Part shown: positions 22,944 to 33,625 of the stretch, in pieces | Layout of the letters: the number at the start of each line of letters is the position of its first letter | Numbering within the stretch: the first letter of the stretch is position 1 | NCBI RefSeq assembly: GCF_014805685.1 | Contig: NC_060906.1 | Location: forward strand, 21,558,626-21,622,625 | DNA: 64,000 nucleotides | Source: Silurus meridionalis | Lineage: Eukaryota > Chordata > Actinopteri > Siluriformes > Siluridae | Direction of reading: 5' to 3' | The notes under the pieces: generated by a model | Seen by the model: only the letters and a program-made list of their open reading frames with translations | Databases searched by the model: none | Told to the model about the DNA's origin: nothing | Program-made: the position numbers and the translations under genes

Positions 22944-23125
22944 GTCAGATCGGCAGCCTGCAAGCCACACAGATGACCCACGAGGCGGCCATCCGTGACC
23001 TGGAGTCGGAGAAGTCGCGTTTGAAGGACAAGGTGTTGCGTCTGGAGGAGGAAAGGGGATCCCTGCAGAATAAAAGCCAGGCTATGGATGAAAGGCAAAG
23101 GCAGCAGATTCTCACCTTAGAAAAG
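22944..23125 (+). CDS. fam184a: fam184a coding exon d (61 codons with split serine)
   Basis: This exon completes the split serine and reads QIGSLQATQMTHEAAIRDLE.. to ..ERQRQQILTLEK. It carries LQATQMT and DLESEKSR, among the best conserved blocks of FAM184A. The acceptor is gatctcag before GTCAGATC and the donor is AAAAG/gtacta, ending in phase 0. It is strongly charged and helical throughout, with no cysteine or proline, as expected for an uninterrupted coiled coil. Confidence 0.93.
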
Positions 23126-23409
23126 GTACTAAGCAAACAATATGGTATTATTCACTCATGCTAATCAGAATGCACCTACTTGGCTAGAGATTATTATTAT
23201 CGTGCCTTGCGTATGTATTCACCCCCTTTTGAACATCTTGGATAAATGAAAACAACTGCGAGTAGGGGACAGGGGTCAGGAAACGCAGCGCTTTTTTCTC
23301 ATTAATAATTGAATTTTTTTTACAGTCGTCGGTTTCATTTTTATGTGTTTTTACATGGCTGAAATATATCACTTGTATCTTTTAAAGAGTCAAATATTGT
23401 AATTGTAGT

Positions 23410-24503
23410 ATGGGATGTGCATCTTCATAACTAAGACCTATGTTATTAACTAATTAGCTACCATTGCAATGCAATACAATTCACCCCTATTACGATGCAG
23501 TGCGATCTGCAATTCAATATGGAACAGATAGGAACGACAGACTGGTGTAAGGTGGAGGTTTGATTCGATCAAGGATCAACTCTGAGACCTTTCCTGTTTG
23601 CAGTGGTGATGGACAGGTTGACGGATGAGGTCAGAAAGTAGTCTCCTTGGACTATGATGTTTTCGGATTATATTGTGATTTGTGGTGAGAGTAGTGAGCA
23701 GGTTGAGAAGAGCCTGGAGAGGTGGAGGTACACGCTGGAGAGAAGGGGAATGAAAGTCAGTAGGAGTAAGACGTGTGTGAATAAGAGGGAGGGCAGTGGA
23801 GTGGTGTGGTTGCAGGGAGAAGAGGTGGTGAAGGTGGAGGGGTTTAGGTACCTGGGGTCAACAGTGCAAAGGACTGGAGAGTGTGTTAGAGAAGTGAAGA
23901 AAATTGTGCAGGCAGGGTGGAGTGGGTGGAGAAGAGTGATAGCAGGAGTGATTTGTGATAGAAGAGTATCTGTAAGAGTGAAAGGGAAAGTTTATAGGAC
24001 TGTGGTGAGACCTGTGATGTTGTATGGTTTGAGTAAAATACAGGAGGTGGAGCTGGAGGTAGCAGAGCTGAAGATGTTGAGGTTTTTGTTGGGAGTGACG
24101 AGGATGGACAGGATTAGAAATGAGATTATTATAGGGACAGCGCATGTAGGACGTTTTGGAGACAAGGTGAGGGAGATGGTTTGGGCATGTTTGAGATGGT
24201 TTGGACATGTGCAGAGGAGGGACATGGTATATATCAGTAGGAGAATGCTGAGCATGGAGTCACCAGGCAGGAGGAAAAGAGGAAGTCCAAGGAGGAGGTT
24301 TATGGATATGGTGAGGAAGACATGCAGGTAGTTGGTGTGAAAGAGGCAGATGTAGAGGAGCTGTATGGAGACGGATGATTCATTGTGGTGCCCCCTAATG
24401 GGAGAAGCCCAAAGAAGAAGAAGAAGTTCGCTTTTATTTCTTCGAATCAGACAGACAGCAAGTCATCAATGCACCAATGCGAATCAGTATCGTGCCATCC
24501 CTA
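23410..24503. mobile_element. hAT-like repeat split by an RTE-type LINE
   Basis: Its ends read tatgggatgtgcatct and gtgccatccctag, short imperfect inverted termini. Its body is interrupted at 23531. The uninterrupted order (gtacagatagttcactttta) is preserved in the copy at 13630-13665, so the outer element is older than the LINE. Confidence 0.6.
23531..24425 (+). mobile_element. RTE-type LINE, 5'-truncated, with reverse transcriptase C-terminal half
   Basis: A 225-codon open frame (23654-24331) encodes the reverse transcriptase palm region from MMFSDYIVICGES, where the catalytic F/Y-x-D-D box has decayed to FSDY. The thumb and C-terminal domain follow (KVEGFRYLGSTVQ, VRPVMLYG, LRWFGHVQRRD, PGRRKRGSPRRRFMD). 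The tail ends in gaagcccaaagaagaagaag. Loss of the second catalytic aspartate and 5' truncation make it inactive. Confidence 0.88.
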
Positions 24504-24715
24504 GTGTGTGGTGAGAGTAGAAGAAGAATACAGACATTTGTGTAAACACACCATTCAGATGATATGCTATGAAACAATTTAACTTAATCTACAATATTTA
24601 CAAAAGAGAAAATGTTTTATTGCAAAAGTATTGAACCCCATTAGTGCGAATCTCCCAAAATTCATTCAGCCTTCAAAGGTCAAATGATTATTTAAATGTA
24701 GTCAATTTGTGTAAT

Positions 24716-24850
24716 AAGTTTAAATCCCAGCACCACCAAAATCCTCTGATGGGCCCTTGAGCAAGGCCCTTAACCCTCAACTGCTCAGTTGTATGAATAA
24801 ATGTTACTTGGTCTGGATAAAGGTGTCTGCCAAATGCCAGAAATTGTAAT
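24716..24850 (+). repeat. SINE tail fragment
   Basis: Contains the B-box-like aaatcccagcaccaccaaaa, then gggcccttgagcaaggccct and tctggataaaggtgtctgcc, the conserved central and tail blocks of the tRNA-derived SINE family. Confidence 0.75.
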
Positions 24851-24851
24851 T

Positions 24852-25327
24852 TTTACAAATAGTCCTCCAGTTACGATGGTTTGACTTTTTTTACAATTGT
24901 GAGACCAATACGACAAAATTGTAAAAATATAAGTTTCGTGTGACAGGCAAACGTACCAGTGTATACACAATACAATTTGTTAGGACGTTTCCAGGATGTA
25001 TGCGTCTCCCACCTTCTGAGATGTATTACGCTGGACACTGAAACAGAGCGCACTCATTAGTCTCATCAGCTACAGGTGTGCTTCTTATTGCTCATTTCGT
25101 CCGGCTCCGCCGTCCACTCGCGAACCCGCGCTTAGCCATGCGCCCGCTGCCACATACATATACTGCATACTTTATAGGTTCTACATTACGGATAGTGTAA
25201 ATTGCTCTGTTTTGCTAAATTATGTTAAAATATTAACAAATTGCAGTATACTACATCATAGTGATCAACATTCTTTACGATTTTTTTCAAGTTATGATGG
25301 GGTCATTAAAATTCATCTCCATTGTAA
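24852..25327. mobile_element. MITE family G, copy 1
   Basis: The stretch from atagtcctccagttacgatg to atgatggggtcattaaaatt matches 60538-60858 over more than 250 bases, including ctacaggtgtgcttcttatt, ggctccgccgtccactcgcg and aattgctctgttttgctaaa. The pair tcctccagttacgatgg / ttatgatgggg are its ends. It directly abuts the GATA array. Confidence 0.7.
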
Positions 25328-25328
25328 G

Positions 25329-25448
<120 letters not shown>

Positions 25449-25506
25449 AAAAACTACTTATACAGCGGGAAAGTCATTCACCTCAGGTCACTAGGATTCT
25501 AGTTTG

Positions 25507-25700
25507 TTGTTTTGTTTTGTTTTGTTTTGTTTTGTTTTTGAGTTGTGCAAAGATGTAAAGGTTATTTATACCCCCGGTGGCATACCCCTGGGGTCAGCCA
25601 TGATACAGTATGCCTGGAGCACAGAGGGTTAAAGGCCTTGCTCAGGGGCCCCAAGAGTGGAAGCTTGGCGATACCGGGGATTGAACCCCTGAACTAAACC
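25507..25700. repeat. TTTTG repeat followed by SINE fragment
   Basis: Six or seven TTTTG units (to about 25541), then at 25590-25690 a fragment with ccttgctcaggggccccaag, gtggaagcttggcgataccg and gggattgaacccctg. The last block is an inverted B box typical of tRNA-derived SINEs. Confidence 0.65.
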
Positions 25701-25922
25701 TGAATTTTTCTGGAAATATTGATTGCATTGGAAAGGCTGTGTACAAGTGATATTCTTACTTTTTTTTTTCATTTCTGAAAATTCTTTTGTTCATATAGTA
25801 AGTGAACTGAGCTGCAGAAATCTGAACTATGTTGTGGTTTAATCACGTTATAACACGTTTATATAGTATTCACTTGTTCTCGTCTTCTTGACGATCAACA
25901 CATATCATTATTGGTCTGAGAC

Positions 25923-25925
<3 letters not shown>

Positions 25926-25976
<51 letters not shown>

Positions 25977-25999
25977 TGTTTGTGTGTGTGTGTGTACAT
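25926..25999. repeat. GT microsatellite
   Basis: About 35 GT units with two TTTG interruptions near 25972-25982. Confidence 0.97.
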
Positions 26000-26620
26000 A
26001 AATCACTGACCTGCAGAGACCTGCGTTACTTGCTGAACTGAAAAATCCCTTCCTGCTGCAGCACTTTTTCCAGCTGCGTCCCTCTCGTGTTAAACACTAT
26101 CCACTCAGGTGCAGTTATTTCCAAACCCTCCAGACCACAAAGCAAAGAGTTTTTTTTATTATTATTCATTATTAAAAGGGACCACCAGATTTTCCGTGCA
26201 GAAACGAGGCGTTCTTTAATTAATAATACTTTGGTAAATGCCATACACAGGCACGTTTCAGGATCTGATTTTTGGTACTTTTGAATTAAAGGGAAGGAGA
26301 CTTAAAAAAAAAAAATTATTCAAAGTTGAAATATTTAAATGTGAATTACAGCCTGGAGAAAAGGGCAAAGCAGATGTAGACAGTATCGACATCATACAAT
26401 GCAATTCCATGCAAATGTCAGAGACGGATTTTATTCATCTCCGCGGACTGCGTGAGTACGGCATGGTAACCTCGACGACACGATATAGAATTTCGACATC
26501 TGAGCAATAATTCGTTCTGTGACGCAGTGAAAGGATTCGTTTGGAAACTTCCTGATGCTCTTTATTTCTCCATTTATTTTTCCATATATTTTTTTTGTTT
26601 TAAACTGTAAAAGTGCTATA
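26000..26620. other. Intron sequence, nothing recognised
   Basis: No family-like repeat and no supported reading frame. Bases 26040-26130 are somewhat GC-richer. Confidence 0.45.
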
Positions 26621-26624
26621 TCAG

Positions 26625-26825
26625 TAAATAAGGCTCTTGGTTACAGATCGGAACGTCAGGGGTTCAAGCCCCAGGATTGTCAAGCTGTCACTGATGGGCC
26701 CTTGAACAAGACCCTTAACCCTTAGTGCTCCGTGGGTGCTGTATAATAAGTGATCCCAGCTTCCTAACATCACTTGTATATACAAAGGAAGAATTTCTAT
26801 TTGCTGTAATGTTATTAACAAGTAA
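26625..26825 (+). repeat. tRNA-derived SINE copy
   Basis: The B-box region ggggttcaagccccaggatt is followed by tgggcccttgaacaagaccc, ttaaccctt and a tail with tgctgtaatgttattaacaag. The A box has decayed (aaggctcttggttacagatc). Confidence 0.75.
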
Positions 26826-26903
26826 ACAATCTTCCCTAAAATATTAAATATGCTAAAAAGCCACAGGAAAAGGTTTTATAAATCATTCTGCATCATTTCT
26901 ATA

Positions 26904-27692
26904 TACCGTATTTTTCAGACTATAAGCCGCTACTTTTTTCCTACGTTTTGAACCCCACGGATTAAACAATGAAGCGTTCAAATTTATGGATTTTTCCTGG
27001 GTTTTTCCCGGTTTCACAAACTTCAAGCCAAAAAACTAAGCGACATAACATTAGACCAATGAAATTTCCGAACGGAAAACAGAAAAACGCACCTCACCTG
27101 TGTTCTGAGCTGCACGGCATCGGGAGAAAAAACTTCCACCGGTGGTGATTTTTAAACGCAAGACGATGCCAAAAGAAAAACTCTCGAGAGAAATTGTTGT
27201 GAAAGGAAGGAGGAAGACAGTAAACGATGACTTTCTTGGTAGGCTACTGTTTAGATACAAGCCGTTGTAACGCGTTGAGTCTGGGTGAAGGGAGAGCTCG
27301 CTAACTCCAGTTGCAACAGAAATCATATAAGCACAGACAGGTTTCCAAAACTCGTGCTTTTTTATTTTTCTTGGCAACAGCGTTACGGGTTAGTCAAAGA
27401 AACTTAGAAATGAGCATCAGAAGATAATAAGGACATATTCCTCGGTCTTGCACACATGCAGTAATAGCGGAAAAATGCGGCGGCAGGCTATTCCCAAAAT
27501 GCCGCTATGCTCTTAAAGGAAACACAACATGTTTTACCCGTTACACCGTGTAATAGACACTGTCTTTCGTTAAAGCCTGTGTAAAGTTCATTAGTTTTAG
27601 TATAGACACTTATTTATGTTTAAAAGAAAAATCTTTGTCAAAAAATTAGTGGCTTATATATGGGTGCGCTTTATAGTCCGGAAATTACGGTA
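26904..27692 (+). mobile_element. MITE family E with 22-base terminal inverted repeats
   Basis: The left end taccgtatttttcagactat followed by aa and the inverse of the right end agree at 19 of 22 positions. The 789-base interior matches 34138-34590 closely. Inside is a 34-codon frame, 27166-27270, whose counterpart of identical length is open in the other copy. The superfamily is uncertain. Confidence 0.8.
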
Positions 27693-27904
27693 ATTTTAAC
27701 TCTATATAATTGTAAATTCACCCTAAACTATCCTCTATATATCTGCATATCATCTGTAAATACACCGTGTATAACCTTTGTTCAGTCGTAGATACTGTAC
27801 AATGTGCTTACAACGCTAACTTCATACTGCATCTATAGTATTACAATATGACTTTATGCTCTGCGTGCTGAATTGGTCTGCCTGTAGTCTAGACATTTTA
27901 CCGA

Positions 27905-28450
27905 TTAAAAACATTTGACACATCATGAAATGAAAAACACAACAAAGGACACCCGGAACTGTTGAGCAGCTAGAATCCTGTGTCGAGTCAAGTTTATTTC
28001 TATAGTGCTTTTCACAATTGACATTGTTTTAAAGCAGCTTTACAGATTGTAAGTATTAAGGTGAATGAAGGCTTGGGCGACTATGGTGAGGAAAAACTCC
28101 TTTAGATGTTATGAGGAAGAAACCTTGAGAGGAAACCAGACTCAAAAAAGGAACCCATCCTCATATCAGACACATACGGGACACCATTCCTCTCCCAAAA
28201 CGTCAAAAACTGGTCTCCTCAGTTCCCAGATGTATTACAGACAGAAGAAGTGATGCTACACAGCGGTAAACACGGCCCTGTCACAACTTTTTTTGGGACC
28301 TGTTGCCTCCATCAAAATCAAAATGAGATTATTTCTTACCTTAAAATTGTACATATTCTCAGATTTAACATATTCTTTGTTTGTTTTATTGTGAATAGAA
28401 TATGGATTTATGAGATTTACTGCAGTCTGTGTTTATTAAAATTTCCAAAA
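27905..28450 (+). mobile_element. DNA transposon fragment split by an L2-type insertion
   Basis: The left part (aacacaacaaaggacacccg, actgttgagcagctagaatc) repeats 15545-15590. The right part holds ggccctgtcacaactttttttg, the internal terminus-like phrase of the same family. Between them sits an L2-type 3' end. Confidence 0.7.
27984..28163 (-). mobile_element. L2-type LINE 3' end inside a DNA transposon
   Basis: Starts cgagtcaagtttatttctat and ends in the gaaaccttgagaggaaacca and gaacccatcctcat blocks. The host sequence resumes with atcagacacat, as in the uninterrupted copy at 15592-15603 (attagacacat). Confidence 0.8.
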
Positions 28451-28970
28451 TTTCTCGTCTGAAGGCATTAGCTTGTGATTCGCGCTCCCAGATTTTCCCG
28501 GAAGTTTCCTTCCTTATTCTCTTGCCTTAATAGAGTCTCTTGTTGTTGTTGGGCTTTTTTCATCTTTCAGCTTGAAGGATTCAATGCGGGACGTGTCAGG
28601 AGAGATCCGAGGCCTTTCGGCATTCAAAACACGGCAGAATAACAAGATTTTATCACTACTTGTTCATCAAGGACGCTGAAAATAACATTCTGCATCTGAG
28701 CCCGAGTGCCCCATGGCGATGCACTTCCACTTCTTGTCATTTTCCATGTGTGTTCTTAAACAAACAAAAAAGCTTACGTAAGCCTGTTAGGACCATGTGA
28801 GCTTCTCTTGAAGCTTGTAGTTCTCTAATGCTGCTGGAAAAAAGAAATCTGATTTCGTCAGGAGGTACTGGGAATAAATTATGGGATATAAAGGGGAAAA
28901 AAGATTTGATTGGTTAATTGTGTTCTTAGCATTTTTAACCTCTGATCCATGGGGACTTGGGACATGGACA
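28451..28970. other. Intron sequence, nothing recognised
   Basis: Balanced composition with no exon-like or repeat signature. Bases 28570-28700 could be unique conserved sequence but nothing proves it. Confidence 0.4.
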
Positions 28971-29079
28971 CATCAGATGTTCTAAAATACTACATTTTAA
29001 AGTATGCAATTTTGCAAGATGTTGATGGAACCTTTATGGTAAGTGGAAGAGTCTTCACTGTCAGTGACTTCTAACACAC

Positions 29080-29455
29080 ACTTTCTGGGACGAAGGCGGC
29101 GAGGAAACGAATGCTAAAGCCAACAGAACAGTAGTTGGAGATGGTTCCACATCAACAGTCTGAAGATCCATGAAGTTACTGAGCAACTCAAGAACTTTGA
29201 GAAAGGAATTTGTACTGTAGTTCATGTCAACAGTCTACTACAATGGTTCACTACACACCTTTACGATGATGGAACTGTATTGACTAGACATTCGGTGATG
29301 AAGATGGGTTGGTGAAGTCTGGTTCCTCTCATGGTTTCTTCCTCGTGCCATTTTAGGGAGTTTTTTCTTTCCTTGTTTTTTTTATTTCTGTAATGCTCTT
29401 TGAGAAAATGTCCATTGTTAAAAGCGCTATACAAATAAAAACTAATCGAATTGAA
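29080..29455 (+). mobile_element. L2-type LINE 3' region
   Basis: The 3' part has gtctggttcctctcatggtt, tttagggagttttttctttc and aaagcgctatacaaataaaa with a gaattgaatt end. The 5' part, gttactgagcaactcaagaa, matches the inverse of 21455-21475. It ends about 200 bases before exon e. Confidence 0.82.
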
Positions 29456-29662
29456 TTTCTTCGCGGTTGTTTTCCTCTTCAACAGCACAACTTGCACACA
29501 CTACTTGCGCACACACCAGCACTACTTGTACATTCTCCTCCTCACACAGTATGCCTCTTGGAAATTCGTGTCATTTTTGACGTGAGATTAACCCTCACAC
29601 TTATCCGGTCCGTTTTTCGTCTTGTAGAGCCTGTGATGTTTTTTCTTCTGTACTCTCCATAG

Positions 29663-29848
29663 AATCTTCGGGAGGAGAAGCAAGCTTACGAGAAGGAGCT
29701 TACCAACCTGCGGAACAGATACGAGGAGGAAACCTCTAATTTTAGAGAGACGCAGAGCCGTGCTCTAGAGGAGCTTTCCAGAAAACACCGGGCCGCCCTG
29801 GACAACACCCAGAGCTCGGCTGAGAAAGAGAAGAACAGACTGTTGGCC
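29663..29848 (+). CDS. fam184a: fam184a coding exon e (62 codons)
   Basis: The translation NLREEKQAYEKELTNLRNRY.. to ..AEKEKNRLLA matches the human segment containing YYERELKNLQSRLEEE and LEELAWKHH, though less closely than neighbouring exons. The exon is 186 nt, phase 0 at both ends, with acceptor tctccatag and donor GCC/gtgagt. A CA repeat begins about 25 bases after the donor. An L2-type LINE 3' end at 29270-29455 stops roughly 200 bases before the acceptor. Confidence 0.92.
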
Positions 29849-30099
29849 GTGAGTGCCCTTTCTACACTCATATACACACACACACACACACACACACTGA
29901 GAAAAAGAGAAAGTTAGTAATGAAATCCTATGTAGCTGCTGAGATTGAATGAACATTGTGAAGGACACACAAACATCTGCTAAGGTGTTAGGATATTAGT
30001 ACAGGAAGTAAAAAAAAAATCCAATTCTGCAGGATCTCATGGATCTGAAATACATTTCTATTTTCTACTTCTTTTAATTAATTGCTTAATTGAATTATA

Positions 30100-30565
30100 T
30101 ATACACTATGCAGGCAAAAGTATTGGAACATCTGACTTTTCTTGCCATATGTGGGTTTTTTTTTCCTTTAAACTGTTACCACAAAGTTGGAGGCAAACAA
30201 ATGCTTAGAATGTTTTTAGATACTGTCGAATAAAATTTCCCCTTCACTTAAACCAGGAGATCCAAACCTGTGAAGATCCGACATGCACAAAGCCAGCTCC
30301 ATGAAGAGTTGGTTGGAGTGGAAGATCTCCTGCTATAGATCTCCTATTCTATTGAACACCTTTGAGATGAATGTGAACCCTGACTGATCCCCAGGCCTCC
30401 TCACCTCAACTCCCATCATTACCTGACTATACTAAGACCCTTGTCGCTGAATAGATCTCACAAATCTCCACGAAATCTCGTGGAACCTCTTCCCAGACGA
30501 GTTGAGGTTATTATAACAGCAAAAGAGGACTAAGTGCAGAATGTTCAAAAAGGAGAACATGTAAA
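30100..30565 (+). mobile_element. Tc1-like family B element, nearly full length
   Basis: Begins ggcaaaagtattggaacatc and passes through acaaagttggaggcaaacaa, aggagatccaaacctgtg, ctgatccccaggcctcctca and gaggttattataacagcaaa. The right terminus is decayed. The transposase vestige carries several small deletions. Confidence 0.78.
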
Positions 30566-31024
30566 TCTTAAACATCATGTTAAGAATCAGTGGTTTGAGC
30601 TCCACAAGCTTTGAGGCAGTTTTACTCAATAAGCAAGCGACTGCCAGGACACGAACCATCTGAAAAAGAAAAAAAAAACAATCGATAGAAATAAGGGTCC
30701 ATTTATGAGTCTGGAGGATGTGAGAACGAGACAATGAATTGCCTGTGTATGTGTTCCTGATGTCAAAACATCAACCTCGACCTAACAAGGTCCAATAATA
30801 GAACACCGAATGTGAGACGACAAAAATATTAGAGCGTGGGACTACACACCACAGTCTACTCTAGCTTCTCTCCTCTTTCTCTCTCTATCTTGCTTTCCTT
30901 TACAAACAGCGTGACAGGTTGATTGTGTTCATGCTGATGGTTTGCTACCTGGCAGTCGCTTGTTTATTGAATAAAACTTCCTCAGAGTGTTTGGATCTCA
31001 ACCAACTGGTTCTTAACATGATAC
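30566..31024. other. Intron sequence, nothing recognised
   Basis: No repeat or exon signature. The pair caccgaatgtgagacgacaa and the ctctctc run at 30868-30888 are unremarkable. Confidence 0.45.
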
Positions 31025-31522
31025 ACCGCATGGACAAAAGTTTGTGGACACCTGAGCATTCGTATGTGCTCCATTTTGTACATCCCATTCTACATTAGCT
31101 ATTATAATAATTCCACTCTTCTGGAGAGATGTTTCACAAGATTTTGTGGAGATTTGTGTGAGATTCCTTCAGCCACAATTGTGTTAGTAAAGCCAGGTAC
31201 TGATGTAGGTGAGGTGAGGAGGCCTGGGGTGCAGAACAATCCATGCCAAAGGTGCTCAATAGGGTTATATGGCAGGAGATCTTCCACTCCAACCCATATA
31301 AAGCATATATTCATGGAGCCGACTTTGTGCACAGGGGCATCGACATGCTGGAACAGGTTTGGGTCTCCTAGTTCAAGTGAAGAGAAAAATTCATCCAATG
31401 CTGCAACATCCAAAGACACTTTATTTAATTGTGTGCCTCCAAATTTGTGGTGGCAGTTTGGAGAGAAATCACATATGGCTGGATAACATAAAGTCAGGTG
31501 TCCCAATTCTTTTGTCCATCAA
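31025..31522 (-). mobile_element. Tc1-like family B element with both termini
   Basis: The ends atggacaaaagtttgtggac and cccaattcttttgtccatc are inverted repeats. The minus strand has a 134-codon frame carrying the last third of a Tc1-type transposase in vestige: FQHVDAPVHKVGSM (the QxDNAPxH-like motif without its Asn) and NPIEHLWHG (the motif containing the final catalytic Glu). The N-terminal DNA-binding domain and first Asp are absent, so it could move only with a transposase supplied elsewhere. Confidence 0.82.
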
Positions 31523-31671
31523 ATGTATTTTTAATTTTTTGAGTTTCAGATCAGAATAAATCTCATAAATTACTTATTCAACTTTGATATTACCGTGCTC
31601 AATTGTATTCAATTTCCAGCATAGTTAAATACTCTAATGTGAATGGTCATAAGGTGTACATTTTATGTGTG

Positions 31672-31672
<1 letters not shown>

Positions 31673-31737
<65 letters not shown>

Positions 31738-31738
31738 T

Positions 31739-31798
<60 letters not shown>

Positions 31799-31802
31799 TG
31801 TT

Positions 31803-31860
<58 letters not shown>
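31673..31860. repeat. Compound TA / GATA / GT microsatellite
   Basis: About 30 TA units (to 31734), about 15 GATA units (to 31797) and about 27 GT units (31805-31859) follow one another almost without interruption. Confidence 0.97.
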
Positions 31861-31864
<4 letters not shown>

Positions 31865-32003
31865 ACTATATAAGTGTTGCAGGAGTGCCATTTCTATTTT
31901 CTTTGAGTCTCTGGTATGGGGCTCAAAAACAGTCCCCGTGCTTTCTTTTCCTTTTTCCAGCATTTTTTATGCTTTCTCGTTTCTTTGTTAAATGACAATC
32001 TGC

Positions 32004-32006
<3 letters not shown>

Positions 32007-32065
<59 letters not shown>

Positions 32066-32092
32066 GATCTATCGATCGATCGATCGATCGAG
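32007..32092. repeat. TATC repeat passing into ATCG units
   Basis: About 14 TATC units are followed by a run of self-complementary tcgatcgatcga. The latter half can pair with itself. Confidence 0.95.
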
Positions 32093-32556
32093 AGCCGGTT
32101 TATCAATGTTACAATATAAGTGATAGCTTTTTTCCGGTTAAAATGGGTTTGCATTTTTCCTGCCAACATCTCCCTGTTTTTCATGTTGGTTTATCAATAA
32201 AGCCATTCCTAGAGGTGATAATCAAGGCTATAAATTAGAGTGTGTATATATATATAACATTTATTTTTAATTTTTTTATTTTAGCTATTTAACGTAAAAA
32301 ATACTCTGTATAACAAGAAACAGCTGTGACTTATGTTTCAATTTTGAAAAGTTTGAAATGTTTATCTCTCTGCTCTTATTCATCATTTAATCAAACCTTC
32401 AGTTTACAGCAAAAAAAATGCAGTTTCTTTCATTTCAGAAGGGGCCTGTATAACTGACAATATAATTTTGTCATGTATATGATACAGTATTTGGTCTAAA
32501 GGTTGTATCATGATGATGATTGATTCATTGCCAGTTTCTTGCCCTGCTTGTACATT

Positions 32557-32868
32557 TTGGATGCCTGCACCTACTTAGTGGCACGGATCCCAGCTGGTGC
32601 CTTCCTAAACAACCCTGACTGGCACTTTAGTGTGTCCTCCAAACGCGTTTCTGCTAGTGCAAGTCTGTTCCGTATGCCTGAGTCCAGCTGCTCAAGCTCC
32701 AGGAAAGCTCTAAGAAGTAGCATATCTGTTCCTGAACCCACGCTTCATTAGACATTTCGAGCTCTTCTTCTGCCCTAACTGAGATGTCCTCTTCATGTTG
32801 ACACACACCTTTACATTCCTTCAGCACTTCGCCTTGACACGCCGCATCCATTTCCCCCTGTCGTCTGC
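32557..32868 (-). pseudogene. Coding-like stretch, broken, unrecognised
   Basis: On the minus strand a frame reads RRQGEMDAACQGEVLKECKG and continues ..EEDISVRAEEELEMSNEAWV. After an apparent one-base loss near 32722 a second frame continues LLLRAFLELEQLDSGIRNRL, then ALAETRLEDTL.., ending at TAG. The residue use (Glu/Leu-rich, helical, regular) is that of a real protein, unlike most open frames here. A ctctgcag precedes it, so it may be an exon of a minus-strand gene or a retrocopy. I do not recognise the family. Confidence 0.35.
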
Positions 32869-33625
32869 AGAGATGAGCCCAGAAGCTACAAAACGCAACA
32901 CGACTGGCTTGTCTGTTGTGATATATTTCGACTAAAGCATATGAAATGTAAGCCCACAAAGCCATGCATGATCATCTCCAGCCAACACACAATCTGTCCT
33001 CTATCTCTGTCGTCTGTGTTCCTGCCAACAAACAGCCGCCCATCACACTCCGAAACCTCCACATACTGTTTCATCCATTAGCCACTTAATATCACACGTA
33101 CGCTGAGAGAACACGGCGAGCGAGAGGAATTAAATGAGCCGGTTTACCGCAATCCCAAATAACACAGTGGGGATTTTGTGAGTGCGCTGGGAGAAATCGT
33201 GCACGCAGATCGTAGGCGAGTCGAACAATGGTGCGATTTGCGTCACATGCGAAATATATAACCATGTTTGCATTTAACTCAAATCCCATCTCTCATGGAT
33301 TAGCGTATAAATTTAAATTGAAGTCAGTGAGGGGGAAAAAAAAGTAAAAGGTTTGCATTGTGTGTTTGGGAATTGTGTGAATGGAAAATCTTTTCACTCT
33401 ATTTCATCATTGTGATTATTAATACCTAGTACATGGTAGGGTTTTGTTCTCAATTGACTGAAATGGGCTTTTACAAACCGAATACCTGCCTTTCTGTCTT
33501 ATTCATTTTACTATTTTGTACTTAAGTTACTTTTCTGTCACATTTTTTAAATATTTATATATAGTTTTATATATCTAACCGTCTAAATATGCATAATTAA
33601 AGCAGACTAGAAGCAAGTCAAATTA
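32869..33625. other. Intron sequence, nothing recognised
   Basis: Bases 32990-33250 are comparatively GC-rich without repeat signature; the rest is AT-rich. No exon border pair enclosing a FAM184A-like block was found. Confidence 0.45.
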
